Notes: generated from the sequence alone by a model not told the origin. A stretch of 51,285 nt of DNA from Ktedonobacterales bacterium (GCA_025935195.1 JAICVS010000015.1:1-51285); one strand, 5' to 3'; shown: positions 1 through 9,368, numbered from the stretch's first letter. Numbers and translations: made by a program.

Positions 1-788
1 AGGCCGGAGGTGAGCAGCGCGCCGAGGGTGGCGACGAGCAGGCTGACGCCATGAGCGGGAACGGCGCCGGTGAGGTGCAGCGTCCACATCGCCGCCAGCA
101 CGACCAGCGGCGAGACCCAGGCGACGATCAGCCCGCGACGCGGGCCGAGCAGGTGCGGCAGGCCGCGCACGCCAGCGGCGCGGTCGGCCTCCAGATCCGG
201 CAGGGTGTTGGCGACGTTCATGGCGATGCCGAGCAGCGCGCCGAAGGGCAGCAGCCAGGGTAGGAAGGGTTGATAGCGCCCGAAGACGGCCCAGGCCAGC
301 AGCGGAAAGAGCGGGAAGTAGAGGGCGAAGAGCACGGCGCTCAGGGGCGTGCCTTTGAAGCGGAGATCGTACAGCAGGCCCAGTCCCTCAATGGGTATCC
401 AGAGCAGCAGCGCGACCGGCCCGAGCGGCAGGATGGCGGCGAGCGCGACGACGGTGGCGCCGATAGCGAGCGCCAGCGCCTCCCACGGCGCGATTAGCCC
501 GCGCACGATGGGCTTATCGCGCTGGCCGGCGGCATCGAGAGCGCGATCACAATAGTCGTTGAGCGCACCGATAGCAGCCTGTGCGCCCGCCACGGCGATC
601 AGCGCCAGCACCAGCGCCACGGGCGCGATCCCGCGTCCGGCGGCGTGCGCGGCGGCGAGGGCGAGGAACGCCGTCATGACGACGTACATCGCGCTGGGGA
701 TGGGGTGTGTCACCCGCAGCAGGCCGAGCAGATGACGTGCCGGCGAGACGCGCGGACGTGTGCCGGCAGCGATGCCGCGCTCGCGCAT
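1..788 (-). CDS. UbiA-family prenyltransferase (partial, 3' end outside window)
   Basis: An integral-membrane enzyme that transfers an isoprenoid chain to an aromatic or similar acceptor (quinone, chlorophyll or lipid pathways). About 262 codons are visible and the frame is still open at base 1. The first Asp-rich motif is NDYCDRALD and the second PDLEADRAAG, matching the two prenyl-diphosphate/Mg2+ binding loops of the UbiA superfamily; the rest is a series of hydrophobic helices. The ATG at 788 is chosen because AGGAGGGA lies just upstream. The substrate cannot be told from the sequence. A UbiA-family call is secure; assignment to UbiA, MenA or a chlorophyll synthase-like branch is not. Confidence 0.88.
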   Translation of the reverse strand, partial: MRERGIAAGTRPRVSPARHLLGLLRVTHPIPSAMYVVMTAFLALAAAHAAGRGIAPVALVLALIAVAGAQAAIGALNDYCDRALDAAGQRDKPIVRGLIAPWEALALAIGATVVALAAILPLGPVALLLWIPIEGLGLLYDLRFKGTPLSAVLFALYFPLFPLLAWAVFGRYQPFLPWLLPFGALLGIAMNVANTLPDLEADRAAGVRGLPHLLGPRRGLIVAWVSPLVVLAAMWTLHLTGAVPAHGVSLLVATLGALLTSG

Positions 789-1079
789 GCCCCATCCCTC
801 CTGTTCCCTCCTGGCGCCGCTGAATAGCGACCGCGATGCGCCCACATTCTACGCCGCGCCACGCACACACACCAGCGACAGCAGACACGCGAAGGCCGAT
901 GGCCCGAATGTCACCGGCGCTTGCGCTGGCGCATGGGGCGCGCTACCAGTGAAGCAAACGATTTGGGAAGCGCTCGCGCAGCCTTCGGTAGTAGACAAGT
1001 CGCCCGATCACCGTCATGGGAACTTCACGGCGGTTGCCAGCGTCAAAGACATGATACGACCCGAAGAGGAGGTGGCATC

Positions 1080-1679
1080 ATGAGACCAACGAGACGAATA
1101 CTTGGGCTGCTCGCCATTACGCTGGCCGCGCTGGCGCTCGTGCTGGCCGGCTGCGGCAGAACCAGCGTGGCGGGGCAAGGGCTGGCGGGCGCGCGGCCCG
1201 GCGCGAAGGCCGCGACGCCTACGGTTCCGCTTGTCAGCACGCAGACCTTGCAAAAAGGGCCCGCGGCGACCGCGACGCCCGGATCGGGCGGCAAGACCAC
1301 TACGGGGGGCGGCCACGTGAGCGCGGGGGCGGTGACGGTGACGCTCTCCAGCGGACATTATGGCGCGGGCCAGGCGGTCACGGCGTTCATCAACAACGGG
1401 CTTGCCACGCCGATCTCGGCGGCGGATCACCAGTCGGGCTGCACGATGGTCGGCTTGCAGCGTAACGTGAACGGCGCGTGGCAGGAGGTCGGCGAGTGCC
1501 GGACGGAGACGGTCACGCACATCGTGCCCATCAACGCGGGCACATCGGTATCGCAGCCGCTCGGCGGAAGCTGGCCGGCGGGGACGTATCGCATCGCCTT
1601 CAGCTACATCGTGGGTAGCGATGACACGGCCCCTGGTCCCGGTGGCGACGTATTCTCCGCCACTTTCACCATCGGCTAA
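1080..1679 (+). CDS. Secreted lipoprotein with an Ig-like domain
   Basis: A 199-residue protein starting MRPTRRILGLL with a hydrophobic signal segment and a lipobox LAGC at about residues 20-23, so it is expected to be lipid-anchored outside the membrane. A Thr/Pro/Ala/Gly-rich linker (about residues 30-75) leads to a C-terminal beta-rich domain that resembles bacterial Ig-like domains (pattern VTVTLSSGHYGAGQAVTAFI, with two Cys that could pair, ending GTYRIAFSY...FSATFTIG). The frame is open further upstream, but ATG 1080 has GAGGAGG at the right distance and begins the signal peptide. No specific function can be assigned. It is followed at once by a palindromic repeat. Confidence 0.8.
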   Translation: MRPTRRILGLLAITLAALALVLAGCGRTSVAGQGLAGARPGAKAATPTVPLVSTQTLQKGPAATATPGSGGKTTTGGGHVSAGAVTVTLSSGHYGAGQAVTAFINNGLATPISAADHQSGCTMVGLQRNVNGAWQEVGECRTETVTHIVPINAGTSVSQPLGGSWPAGTYRIAFSYIVGSDDTAPGPGGDVFSATFTIG

Positions 1680-1681
1680 TC

Positions 1682-1727
1682 GGGAGTCCTCACCCCCAAC
1701 CCCCTCTCTTCAGCCGAAGAGAGGGGG
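1682..1727 (-). repeat. Palindromic repeat, family copy A (possible terminator)
   Basis: Copy A of a dispersed palindromic repeat. Here it lies in reverse orientation, with a perfect 12-bp stem (CCCCCTCTCTTC / GAAGAGAGGGGG) around a 4-nt loop, followed on the minus strand by TTGGGGGTGAGGACTCC. Related copies are at 16249-16292, 16481-16526 and 20446-20490. It lies 3 bp after the lipoprotein stop codon and downstream of the convergent glycosyltransferase, so it could also serve as a transcription barrier. Confidence 0.8.
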
Positions 1728-1773
1728 CGTCGCGTGCAATCGGCAGCGACATGCCTCATGCCGCGTGTGGCGG

Positions 1774-2919
1774 TCAAACCAGCAGAGAGGCGTAGAAGGC
1801 TTCGTGGGCGTCGAGCATCGCGTCGAGGCTGAAGCGTTGCGCGACGTAGGCGCGGCAGGCGGCGCGTGCGAGCGCGGGAACGCGGGCGACGGCCGCGACC
1901 GCGGCCGGGATGTCGCCGGGCGGGACGAGGAAGCCGGAGACGCCGTCGGCCACCACCTCGCGCAGGCCGCCGCGGGCGTAGCCGATCACGGGGGCGCCGG
2001 CCGCCTGCGCTTCACACGGCACCAGCCCGAACGGCTCCGTCCAATGGACGGGGCAGAGCACAGCCCTCGCGCCGGCCATCAGCTCCCAGAGCCGCTCGCG
2101 CGCCAGCGGGCCTAGATACTCGGCGCGCTGCCCGGCGGAGGCCAGCCGCGGGTGGATGCGCGTGTCGAAGTAGGCCTGGTCGTAGACGCCGCCGGCGAGC
2201 AGCAGCCGCTTGCCACTGAGCCGGGCGATCTCCAGCGCGTCCTCGACACCCTTCTCCGGGGTGATGCGGCCGGCGTAGAGCAGGTAGTCGCCGGGGGCGG
2301 GATGGCCGCCGAAGGGAATGCGCGCGATGGGGACGCCGTTGTAGATGACAGCGTCAATGCGGCAATAGGGGGCGTAGGTGGCGGCGCAGGCGTGCGAGAC
2401 GGTGACGAGGCGGACGGGGCCGCCGCGCGTGCCAGTGGGGGCGAGCGTGCCGAGGATGCTGAGGATGCGCGGGTCGCCGGCGGGGGAGTGCAGGGTGTGG
2501 GCGACGGGCAGGGGCTGGAGGGTGGCGTGGGCGTAGGCGGGCCAGTCGTAGGCGTGAGCATGCAGCAGGTCGTGCTCGGCGGCGTGGGCGGCGATCAGGC
2601 GGTAGGCGCGCAGGAAGGCATAGCCGGCGGCGAAGACCTCCGGGTCGGGCGCGGCGAAGAGGGCGGCGGGATCGGCGTCCCCTGGTAACGGTGAGGGAGC
2701 GTCGTCCGTGGGGAAGACGGCGGGGCGGAGCTGGGCGGGGTCTACATCCACAGTGCGGATGCGGACGCCGGGGGCATGCGAGCCGGGGGCGGCGTAGAGC
2801 GTGACATCGTGGCCGCGGGCGGCGAGGCCGGCGGCGAGATCGGCGACCAGCGCCTGCGCGCCGGCAAGGAAGGGCGGGGCGATGGGCGAGATCAGCGGGG
2901 CGAGCAGGGCGATACGCAT
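1774..2919 (-). CDS. Glycosyltransferase family 4 (GT-B fold)
   Basis: A 381-residue retaining glycosyltransferase that would move a sugar from a nucleotide-sugar donor to an unknown acceptor. The N-terminal Rossmann domain begins MRIALLAPLISP with a Gly/Ala loop. The C-terminal donor domain shows YAGRITPEKGVEDALEIA, then EPFGLVPCEAQAAG, which contains the E-x7-E signature, then GGLREVV and GFLVPPGD. Start ATG 2919 follows GGAGG at 12 nt; the frame remains open to about 3513 but that extension is Arg/Pro-rich and looks non-coding. It stands alone on the minus strand with no cell-wall or polysaccharide genes nearby, so the pathway is unknown. Confidence 0.9.
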   Translation of the reverse strand: MRIALLAPLISPIAPPFLAGAQALVADLAAGLAARGHDVTLYAAPGSHAPGVRIRTVDVDPAQLRPAVFPTDDAPSPLPGDADPAALFAAPDPEVFAAGYAFLRAYRLIAAHAAEHDLLHAHAYDWPAYAHATLQPLPVAHTLHSPAGDPRILSILGTLAPTGTRGGPVRLVTVSHACAATYAPYCRIDAVIYNGVPIARIPFGGHPAPGDYLLYAGRITPEKGVEDALEIARLSGKRLLLAGGVYDQAYFDTRIHPRLASAGQRAEYLGPLARERLWELMAGARAVLCPVHWTEPFGLVPCEAQAAGAPVIGYARGGLREVVADGVSGFLVPPGDIPAAVAAVARVPALARAACRAYVAQRFSLDAMLDAHEAFYASLLV

Positions 2920-3616
2920 GCGGGTGAGGTTGCCTCCGTGAGTCGTCGGATGCCTGAAGCGAGCTGCCGGGCATGCGCGAGCGCCGCCAGGCGATGACGG
3001 GCCAGGACAGCGGCACGGCGCAGATTGTAGCGCCCGAGCCGCGGTTGTGTCCCGTGTGCGGCCGCGGCGGCGCGTGGGCAACGGCGGGCGGCCGAGCGCA
3101 TGTGCCGCCTTTGACACAGAGACACACATGCAGGCGGTGGGCCAGGGCATGAGAGAGCGTGAGGGCGGTGCGCGTGAGGGCGGTGCGCGCTGGCAGCTCG
3201 TCATGTGCTTTCTCTCGCTCACGGTGCGATGCATCTCTAACGAAACGTGCGGCCTCGCGTTCCTGATATGGCTCAACATATCCCACTCCATGGCATCAAT
3301 ACCGACACCGATACCATCGCCATCTCGTTCACAATAGCCGGCAGCTTGGTGCATCTCGTGACGCCATAACGGGGCCACAGGGTTGACGGCGCGCTTCTCG
3401 CCCGGAGCGCACAGGAGCGCACCCGTCTGCGCATGGATACGTAGCCCATTACGACCCTTGCTGCCCATATATTCAGTAAAGTTCGCGCGTTTCACCCGCA
3501 TCCCACTTCGCATCCCCTTGCGACATATATTTGACAGGTGCGTTAATCTGGCAAGGAATACGTACTGCCCACGGGAAGGATGAGGTTTGGGAGGGGAAAG
3601 AGGTGAGGGCGGTCAC
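2920..3616. other. Intergenic region upstream of the TadG-like pair
   Basis: About 700 bp without a convincing gene. It contains a 15-bp tandem duplication (GTGAGGGCGGTGCGC at 3159-3173 and 3174-3188) and AT-richer sequence from about 3220 to 3560 that probably carries promoters for the divergent genes. Frames are open on both strands, but composition and lack of start signals argue against coding. Confidence 0.5.
3518..3547 (+). promoter_or_regulatory. Candidate promoter of the first TadG-like gene
   Basis: TTGCGA at 3518-3523 and GTTAAT at 3542-3547 are 18 nt apart, in a locally AT-rich stretch about 70 bp before the start codon. A perfect TTGACA at 3531-3536 overlaps but has no good -10 box at 17 nt. 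This is a weak call. Confidence 0.25.
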
Positions 3617-6022
3617 ATGCAAGACACCAGACGAGACACCAGACGAGACACCAGACGAGACACCAGACGAGACACCAGACGAGACACCAGACGAGACACC
3701 AGACGAGACACCCATCCAGGTGCGCTGCCGGCACGCGCGCGGCGCGGGACACAGCGGCACATCGCGCGGCGGATCGCGCTGGCGCGCCTGCGCGCGCGCA
3801 AGGGCCAGAGCATCATCATCTTCGCGCTGACGCTGACGGTGCTGCTCGGCTTCGCCGGCCTGGCGATTGACGTGGCGCGCATCTACGACCTGTACGCGCG
3901 CATGCAGCGCGCCGCCGAGTCCGGCGCGCTGGCCGGTGTGCTCTACATGCCGAACAACTATAATTCCGCACGCCCCGGCGACAGCTTCTCGGCGATCTCG
4001 CGCGCGCTGGCCGAGACGTACAAAAACGGCTTCGGCCCGCCGCCCGTTGTCGCGCCCGATTTCTCCGCCTGCCCCACGCCGTTCACCGCGACGGAAGTCT
4101 CCGTCTGCCAGATTCCGGGCAAGACCAATGACCTGCGCGTCGCGATCACCGAGACGGCGCCGCTGGCGCTGCTGAGCGCGCTGGGCGTCCAGCCCGTCAC
4201 GCTCACGGTCTCGGCGCAGGCGGAATACCTGCCGCCGATCCAGCTCGGCTCGCGGCTCAACTATTTCGGTGACGAGGTGGAATGCTCCCCCGTCAATCCG
4301 CCCGACCCACTCAATACGCAGGCCTGTGCCTTCAATGCCACGACCATGACTTCAGGCGGCGCCACGACGACGGCCAACCACATCCAATCGTTCCTTGCCA
4401 CCTTCAAAGGTCCGGCCGAGAACAAGGAGCGCGGCGATCCCTACGTCTTCTGTGAGGAGGGGCCCAACTTCGCCAACAGTGCGGCGGACCTGGACGGCTC
4501 CAACACCGGCGCGTTCACGCTCTATAACAATGAGAAGTCGAACCATCCGCAGTGGGGCGAGCTGACGCCATCGGCAACCCCGCCCCCGCTGTCGGTGGTC
4601 GCGCAGCATTGCGGCCTGCCCGTGGCCGGGGGCAACCCCGGCAACCCCGACCAGCAGCCCAATGGCTTCGCCGGCCCCGCGACGACTGGGACGAACCACG
4701 CCGGCGGGTACAACTACGAGATCTCCGTGCCCAGCGGCGTCAGCACAGCCTCCGTCTGGATCTACAATCCAAGCTTCATCGCGACGGACGACCCCGCCGG
4801 CACCGACACCTTCGATTTCTACACGGGAACAGGCGGCTATTTCGATCCGCTGGGTGGAGGCGTCGGCACCTACAACGGCCACCAGGACGCGCCGCCGTTC
4901 TACTTCAACGTCACCTACACCCTCGACCACGTGACCGACCTCTTCGACCGCGGCACGGATAGTCAGGTCACCTCGGTCACGTACCCGCCGTACGATTACT
5001 TCCATGTCAGCGCCAACCCCAGCGGGCGCAAGGCGCCGGCCGACAATCAATCGGATATGGCGCTGCACGGCTGCACCGCGGGCCAGGCCTACGACCCGTA
5101 CTGGCTGGACTACAAGAACAACTCGGTCAACTCCACGGCCAATAGCTACCACAATCCCGGCGGCATCAGCAGTGGCGACGGCCAGGGCGACGGCCTGCGT
5201 GGATGTTACAGCCTGAACTCGGCCACACCGCCGAGCTGGCACACCACGGCGCCGCTGCCCTGCTTCCAGCAGTGGTGCTCGCTCGCGCTCAACCTCTCGT
5301 CCGGCTTCTATCGCTTGGTCGTGGAGGCGACGGGACTGGCATCGAACACGGCGGAATATCACTCCAGCAAGACCGACGGCTGGGGCAAGCACAGCTACGC
5401 CGTGAAGATCTGCCCAACCAGCGCCATCGCCAACCCCATCGGCAACAACTGCCCCAGCGGCGCGACGAGCACCACGTCCGGCGTCGCGCTCTTCGGCTGG
5501 AACAACATGGAAGCCACCTTCTCGACCGCCCTCGTGCCGTTGACGCCTTCCAGCACCGACCCAACCACCTCCTGCGCCCAGACCAACGCCTCCGCGTACG
5601 CCTGCCTGGACCTCGGCTGCATCCAGACCGCCTACGCCGGCAGACAGGTGGACATCCGCCTCTTCGACCTGGGCGACGGCAGCGGCAACCTCTTCGCGGG
5701 CATCACCCCACCACCCGGCAGCGGCGCGACGGTCAGCTATCCAGGCTTTCTCACCACATCCATCATTGACGGCGTGCAGGTAGTGCAGACGCACTTCACC
5801 TCGCCCAACGCCTTCAATCCGCTGAACGGCCGCTGGCTGGATGTGACGGCAACCCTGCCGCCCTCCTACACCGGCAACTGCCTCACCAGCGCCGGCGGCA
5901 CCGGCTGGTGGCAGCTCATCTACGCCACGGACGCCACCAACGGCCAGCCCGGCGACTGGCTGAACGTCTCATTCTCGCTGGTCGGCAGCCCCGTTCACCT
6001 GGTGACGCCCGCGCTCACCTGA
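3617..6022 (+). CDS. Large TadE/TadG-like secreted protein, paralog 1
   Basis: An 801-residue protein. A short basic cytoplasmic N-terminus carries seven DTRR repeats (residues about 3-30), then the stretch RARKGQSIIIFALTLTVLLG begins one transmembrane helix, and DVARIYDLYARMQRAAESGA completes the TadE/TadG pilus-assembly-like N-terminal signature. The rest (over 700 residues) is extracellular, rich in Gly, Thr, Asn, Tyr and Cys pairs, with segments such as FCEEGP, GFYRLVVEATGL and YACLDLGCI that recur in the next gene. ATG 3617 has AGGTGAGG upstream and lies just before the repeats; a later start would lose the repeats but keep the helix. There are no tad secretion genes nearby, so a pilus role is not shown. 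It may be a cell-surface protein that shares only the anchor. Confidence 0.75.
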   Translation: MQDTRRDTRRDTRRDTRRDTRRDTRRDTRRDTHPGALPARARRGTQRHIARRIALARLRARKGQSIIIFALTLTVLLGFAGLAIDVARIYDLYARMQRAAESGALAGVLYMPNNYNSARPGDSFSAISRALAETYKNGFGPPPVVAPDFSACPTPFTATEVSVCQIPGKTNDLRVAITETAPLALLSALGVQPVTLTVSAQAEYLPPIQLGSRLNYFGDEVECSPVNPPDPLNTQACAFNATTMTSGGATTTANHIQSFLATFKGPAENKERGDPYVFCEEGPNFANSAADLDGSNTGAFTLYNNEKSNHPQWGELTPSATPPPLSVVAQHCGLPVAGGNPGNPDQQPNGFAGPATTGTNHAGGYNYEISVPSGVSTASVWIYNPSFIATDDPAGTDTFDFYTGTGGYFDPLGGGVGTYNGHQDAPPFYFNVTYTLDHVTDLFDRGTDSQVTSVTYPPYDYFHVSANPSGRKAPADNQSDMALHGCTAGQAYDPYWLDYKNNSVNSTANSYHNPGGISSGDGQGDGLRGCYSLNSATPPSWHTTAPLPCFQQWCSLALNLSSGFYRLVVEATGLASNTAEYHSSKTDGWGKHSYAVKICPTSAIANPIGNNCPSGATSTTSGVALFGWNNMEATFSTALVPLTPSSTDPTTSCAQTNASAYACLDLGCIQTAYAGRQVDIRLFDLGDGSGNLFAGITPPPGSGATVSYPGFLTTSIIDGVQVVQTHFTSPNAFNPLNGRWLDVTATLPPSYTGNCLTSAGGTGWWQLIYATDATNGQPGDWLNVSFSLVGSPVHLVTPALT
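3623..3706 (+). repeat. 12-bp coding tandem repeat (7 units, DTRR)
   Basis: Seven exact copies of GACACCAGACGA plus a half copy (3707-3712), inside the first codons of the TadG-like gene. The unit length is a multiple of three, so gain or loss of units would not break the frame but would change the length of the basic N-terminal tail before the membrane helix. Confidence 0.95.
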
Positions 6023-6226
6023 GCGCCCGCTCGCCTCATGCCCATCCCAATGCCCTAGACGCGCCCTGCCGCGCACGATCCCCACCGGCCGCGCGCCGCT
6101 TCCGTCTGCCCCACTCGGCCCATGAGTGTTTACGAGCCGCCTGGACGGCCGTTATACTCCACGCGGCAGGATTCCTCTCAAGATGAGAGGACGCGGGCAG
6201 CGATTGCGGCAGGAGGGGGCAGCTCG

Positions 6227-8440
6227 ATGCGGGAGACTGGTCGTCCGAGATGTCCAGGGCGCGAGCGGCGGCGCGCGTTGCGCCGGACCGAGCGGCAGCG
6301 CGCGCTGGCGCGCCTGCGCGCGCGCAAGGGCCAGAGCATCATCATCTTCGCCTTGACCATCACCGTGCTGCTCGGCTTCGCCGGCCTGGCGATTGACGTG
6401 GCGCGCGCCTACGACCTCTATGGACGCATGCAGCGCGCGGCGGATGCCGGCGCGACGGCCGGCGTGCTCTACATGCCCGACTTCTACAGCACGGCGCGCA
6501 CGCCGGGCGACGGCTTCACCGCCATCTCCCGCGCCTCACAGGAAGTCGTCAAGAACGGCTTCGGCGCCGCGCTGCCACCGGCCACGACCGGCGCCGTCGC
6601 CTGCAACCCGGCCGCCGAGGTCTCCATCTGCCAGGTCGCCAACCGCCCCAGCGATCTGCGTGTGACGATCACCGAGACGCTTAACCTCGCGCTGCTGAGC
6701 AGCCTGGGCTTGCAGCCCGTCCGGCTCGTCGCCTCTGGGCAGGCGGAATATCTGCCACCGGTGCAGATCGGCGCGCGGCTCAACTACATCGGCGACCAGA
6801 TGGAATGCTTCCAAAGCGCTACAACGCCCAGCCTGACGGCAACGCAATCATGCGACATCTCTGACACCACGAAACCGCACCTGCAACAGTTTCTGGTGTC
6901 GCTCAACGGCCCGGCGGAACTGAAAGAGCAGGGCGACCCGTTCGTCTATTGTGAGGAAGGGCCGAGCGTCAGCACGACGCTGGATAATCCCCCGCAATCC
7001 TTCACCACCTATAACGGCGATGCCACGAACCACCCGCAGTTCCCCGCCGGCAGCACCACCGGCGTTGTCACCAATCACTGCGGTGTGCCGACCGCTGGCG
7101 GCTCTAATCAGGGCAACTCCGATCAGCAGCCGGGAGGGTATGAAGGGGCGGCCACCAAAGGCACGGCGCACCCCGGCGGCTACAATTACGGCGTCGCCAT
7201 TCCGCCCGGCATCGGCGGAGCGTCGCTCTGGGTCTTCAACCCCAGCTTCATCGTGGGCGGTGGGCAACCCTACGATCAGTTTCTGGGCACAGGTAATGCG
7301 GCATACTTCAAAGGGCCGAACGGTGAGGGCCTGAAGGGGTCGTCACTGACCACGATGGACGCGCCGCTCTTCTATTTCAACACCACGTTCACGCTCTATA
7401 GGGTGAACTCGCTCTACGACCGCACCACCGACACGCAGATCGGCACGCCCCAGGTCTACCCGCCCTACGATACACAGTCATCCGACGTCTCGAAACATGG
7501 CTGCACATCCGGCAGTGTGGGCTCCACCGCCGCCTACGACCCATACTATCTCGGCGGCACGACGCCCAACACCTACCACCTCCCCCTCACGATCGTGCCA
7601 GGCGGCGGCTGCTTCCAGCTTGCGCCAGGTGTGGCGGGTACCACTCCGCGCGCTGGCGCCCCCGCGCCCTGCTGGGCGGCGTGGTGCCAACTGCCCTTCT
7701 CGCTCAACTCCGGCCTGTACCGCCTGGTGGTCGAGTCCACCGGCCTCACCGCCAACGCTTCCCCCGATTACAATTCGGGCCTCACCGACGGCTGGGGCGC
7801 GCACGGCTACGCGCTCAAGGTCTGTGCCTCGCTGACGACCTCCGGCACGCCGATCTCGTGCTCCAACGGCGCCAGCGGCACCAACCCCGGCGTCACCATC
7901 TATGGCTGGAACAACGAGGACACGATCTTCCTCTCACAGACGAACCAGACCTCCGCCGACCCGACCAACCCGGCCAGCTCCTGTGCTGTCAGCTACGACG
8001 GCACGCACCAGTATGCCTGCATGGACCTCGGCTGCATCCCCTCGCAATACGCCGGCCGCGCGGTGGACGTGCGCCTCTTCGACCCCGGCGACGGCGGCGG
8101 CGACATCTTCCTCGGCGTAGTGCAGGCGGGCAAAGGCTCGGCCGGAGTGACCTACAACTTCGTGCCGGCGGCCAACCAGGTGACTGCCGATGGCGAGACG
8201 GTCGTCCACACGCGCTTCGCATCCACCACCTCCGGGACAGGCACCACCCCCGCCTATAACGCCTTCAACGGCCTCTGGCTGGACGCCACCATCTCGCTGC
8301 CGCCCAGCTATGTCGGCAACTGCCTCGCCAACGGCACCGGCTGGTGGCAGTTGATCTACATCGGTAACGATCCCCACGACAAGATCGCCGTCACCTTCTC
8401 GCTGGTGGGCAGCCCCGTCCACCTCGTGCAGCTCGGCTAG
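6227..8440 (+). CDS. Large TadE/TadG-like secreted protein, paralog 2
   Basis: A 737-residue tandem paralog of the preceding gene. After a basic start (MRETGRPRCPGRERRRALRR) it has the same anchor (RARKGQSIIIFALTITVLLG, then DVARAYDLYGRMQRAADAGA). The exported body aligns with paralog 1 along its length: GDPFVYCEEGP, HPGGYNYGVAIPPG, YRVNSLYDRTTD, GLYRLVVESTGL, YACMDLGCIPSQYAGR and the ending GSPVHLVQLG. It lacks the DTRR repeats. ATG 6227 has AGGAGGGGG about 7 nt upstream, although the frame is open earlier. The spacing of about 200 bp and the shared layout suggest duplication, and both may be co-transcribed. Function is unknown; surface-exposed localisation is inferred from the single N-terminal helix. 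Confidence 0.78.
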   Translation: MRETGRPRCPGRERRRALRRTERQRALARLRARKGQSIIIFALTITVLLGFAGLAIDVARAYDLYGRMQRAADAGATAGVLYMPDFYSTARTPGDGFTAISRASQEVVKNGFGAALPPATTGAVACNPAAEVSICQVANRPSDLRVTITETLNLALLSSLGLQPVRLVASGQAEYLPPVQIGARLNYIGDQMECFQSATTPSLTATQSCDISDTTKPHLQQFLVSLNGPAELKEQGDPFVYCEEGPSVSTTLDNPPQSFTTYNGDATNHPQFPAGSTTGVVTNHCGVPTAGGSNQGNSDQQPGGYEGAATKGTAHPGGYNYGVAIPPGIGGASLWVFNPSFIVGGGQPYDQFLGTGNAAYFKGPNGEGLKGSSLTTMDAPLFYFNTTFTLYRVNSLYDRTTDTQIGTPQVYPPYDTQSSDVSKHGCTSGSVGSTAAYDPYYLGGTTPNTYHLPLTIVPGGGCFQLAPGVAGTTPRAGAPAPCWAAWCQLPFSLNSGLYRLVVESTGLTANASPDYNSGLTDGWGAHGYALKVCASLTTSGTPISCSNGASGTNPGVTIYGWNNEDTIFLSQTNQTSADPTNPASSCAVSYDGTHQYACMDLGCIPSQYAGRAVDVRLFDPGDGGGDIFLGVVQAGKGSAGVTYNFVPAANQVTADGETVVHTRFASTTSGTGTTPAYNAFNGLWLDATISLPPSYVGNCLANGTGWWQLIYIGNDPHDKIAVTFSLVGSPVHLVQLG

Positions 8441-8672
8441 GGCTCGCGCGACACACGATCTCATCGCGGGCGGGCGCCCCCATCACGCAGATGCGGGCGT
8501 CCGCCCGCTCGTTCGTCCGGTGAGAAACGATTCGCCGCGCGCCCGTCCCCCCACCCGTAACGAACCGCCAGCCGCGCGCAACAGTATGGATGACAAACAT
8601 ACAGGGCGCGCGGCGCACCGAGGGCAGCCTGAGACCCCACCGCCGCCACCAGCGCGAAGGAGTGAAAGTCCC

Positions 8673-9368
8673 ATGCTCGACAAGCTCTCGCTGCTCCTCA
8701 AGAGCAAGATCGCCCTCGCCGCCATCGGCGCCACGCTGGTTGCGGGTGGCGGCGCCAGCGTGGCCGCGGCCGCCACTGGCGCCCACGTGCCCGTCGTCTC
8801 GCAGGCGCTGCACGCCGCCACCGGCACGCACGACGCCAACGACGACCACGGCCAGGACGCCGCCGGCACGCACGATGCCAACGACGACCACGGCCACGAC
8901 GGCCAGGCGACGGCCACCCCCGGCGCCGGCCACGATGCCAACGACAACGATGCCAACGATGACAACGGACAGGATGCCAATGACAACGATGCCGACGACG
9001 CCAACGAATTCGAGGCCACCGGCAGCGTCGTCAGCGTGGACGCCTCCGGCTCCAGCTTCATGCTCAAGCAGAGCGACGGCTCAACCGTCCAGGTGACGGT
9101 CTCCTCCACGACGATCTTCGATGGCGGCCTGACCAAGCTTGGCGATCTGAAGGCCAGCATGACCGTCGAGGTCCACGGCGCGAAGCAGTCGGATGGCACC
9201 GTCGCGGCCAGCCGCGTGCATGGTGAGGACGTGAACGAGGATCAGGGCGACGATCACGGCGGCAGCGGCTCGTCGGGTGGCAGCGGCTCCGGCTCGTCGG
9301 GCGGCTCCGGCTCTGGTAGCGGCTCGTCGGGCGGCGGCTCCGACGACGGCCACGGCGGCAACGGCTAG
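8673..9368 (+). CDS. DUF5666-domain secreted protein, Asp/Asn-rich
   Basis: A 231-residue protein. A hydrophobic N-terminal segment (IALAAIGATLVAGGGASVAAA) is probably a signal peptide or anchor. It is followed by about 80 residues rich in Asp, Asn, His and Gly with repeated THDANDDHG units, then a compact beta-strand domain beginning FEATGSVVSVDASGSSFMLK that matches the DUF5666 pattern, and finally a Gly/Ser-rich tail. The acidic stretch resembles metal-binding linkers, but calcium binding is only a guess. ATG 8673 is preceded by AAGGAG; the longer open frame upstream has no equivalent site. It stands alone and ends before a long inverted repeat. Confidence 0.75.
   Translation: MLDKLSLLLKSKIALAAIGATLVAGGGASVAAAATGAHVPVVSQALHAATGTHDANDDHGQDAAGTHDANDDHGHDGQATATPGAGHDANDNDANDDNGQDANDNDADDANEFEATGSVVSVDASGSSFMLKQSDGSTVQVTVSSTTIFDGGLTKLGDLKASMTVEVHGAKQSDGTVAASRVHGEDVNEDQGDDHGGSGSSGGSGSGSSGGSGSGSGSSGGGSDDGHGGNG

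Noticed and set aside
2920..3513. N-terminal extension of the glycosyltransferase to 579 codons
   Set aside because: The added sequence is not globular and precedes a normal family start with its own ribosome site.
3623..3706. CRISPR array
   Set aside because: The 12-bp units are directly adjacent with no spacers; they are a coding minisatellite.
4352..5794. Long open frame (480 codons) on the minus strand, antisense to the first TadG-like gene
   Set aside because: Composition is Arg/Val/Gly/Ala without domain motifs, and the opposite strand encodes a protein with a clear anchor and a paralog next door. Long antisense frames are expected at this GC content.
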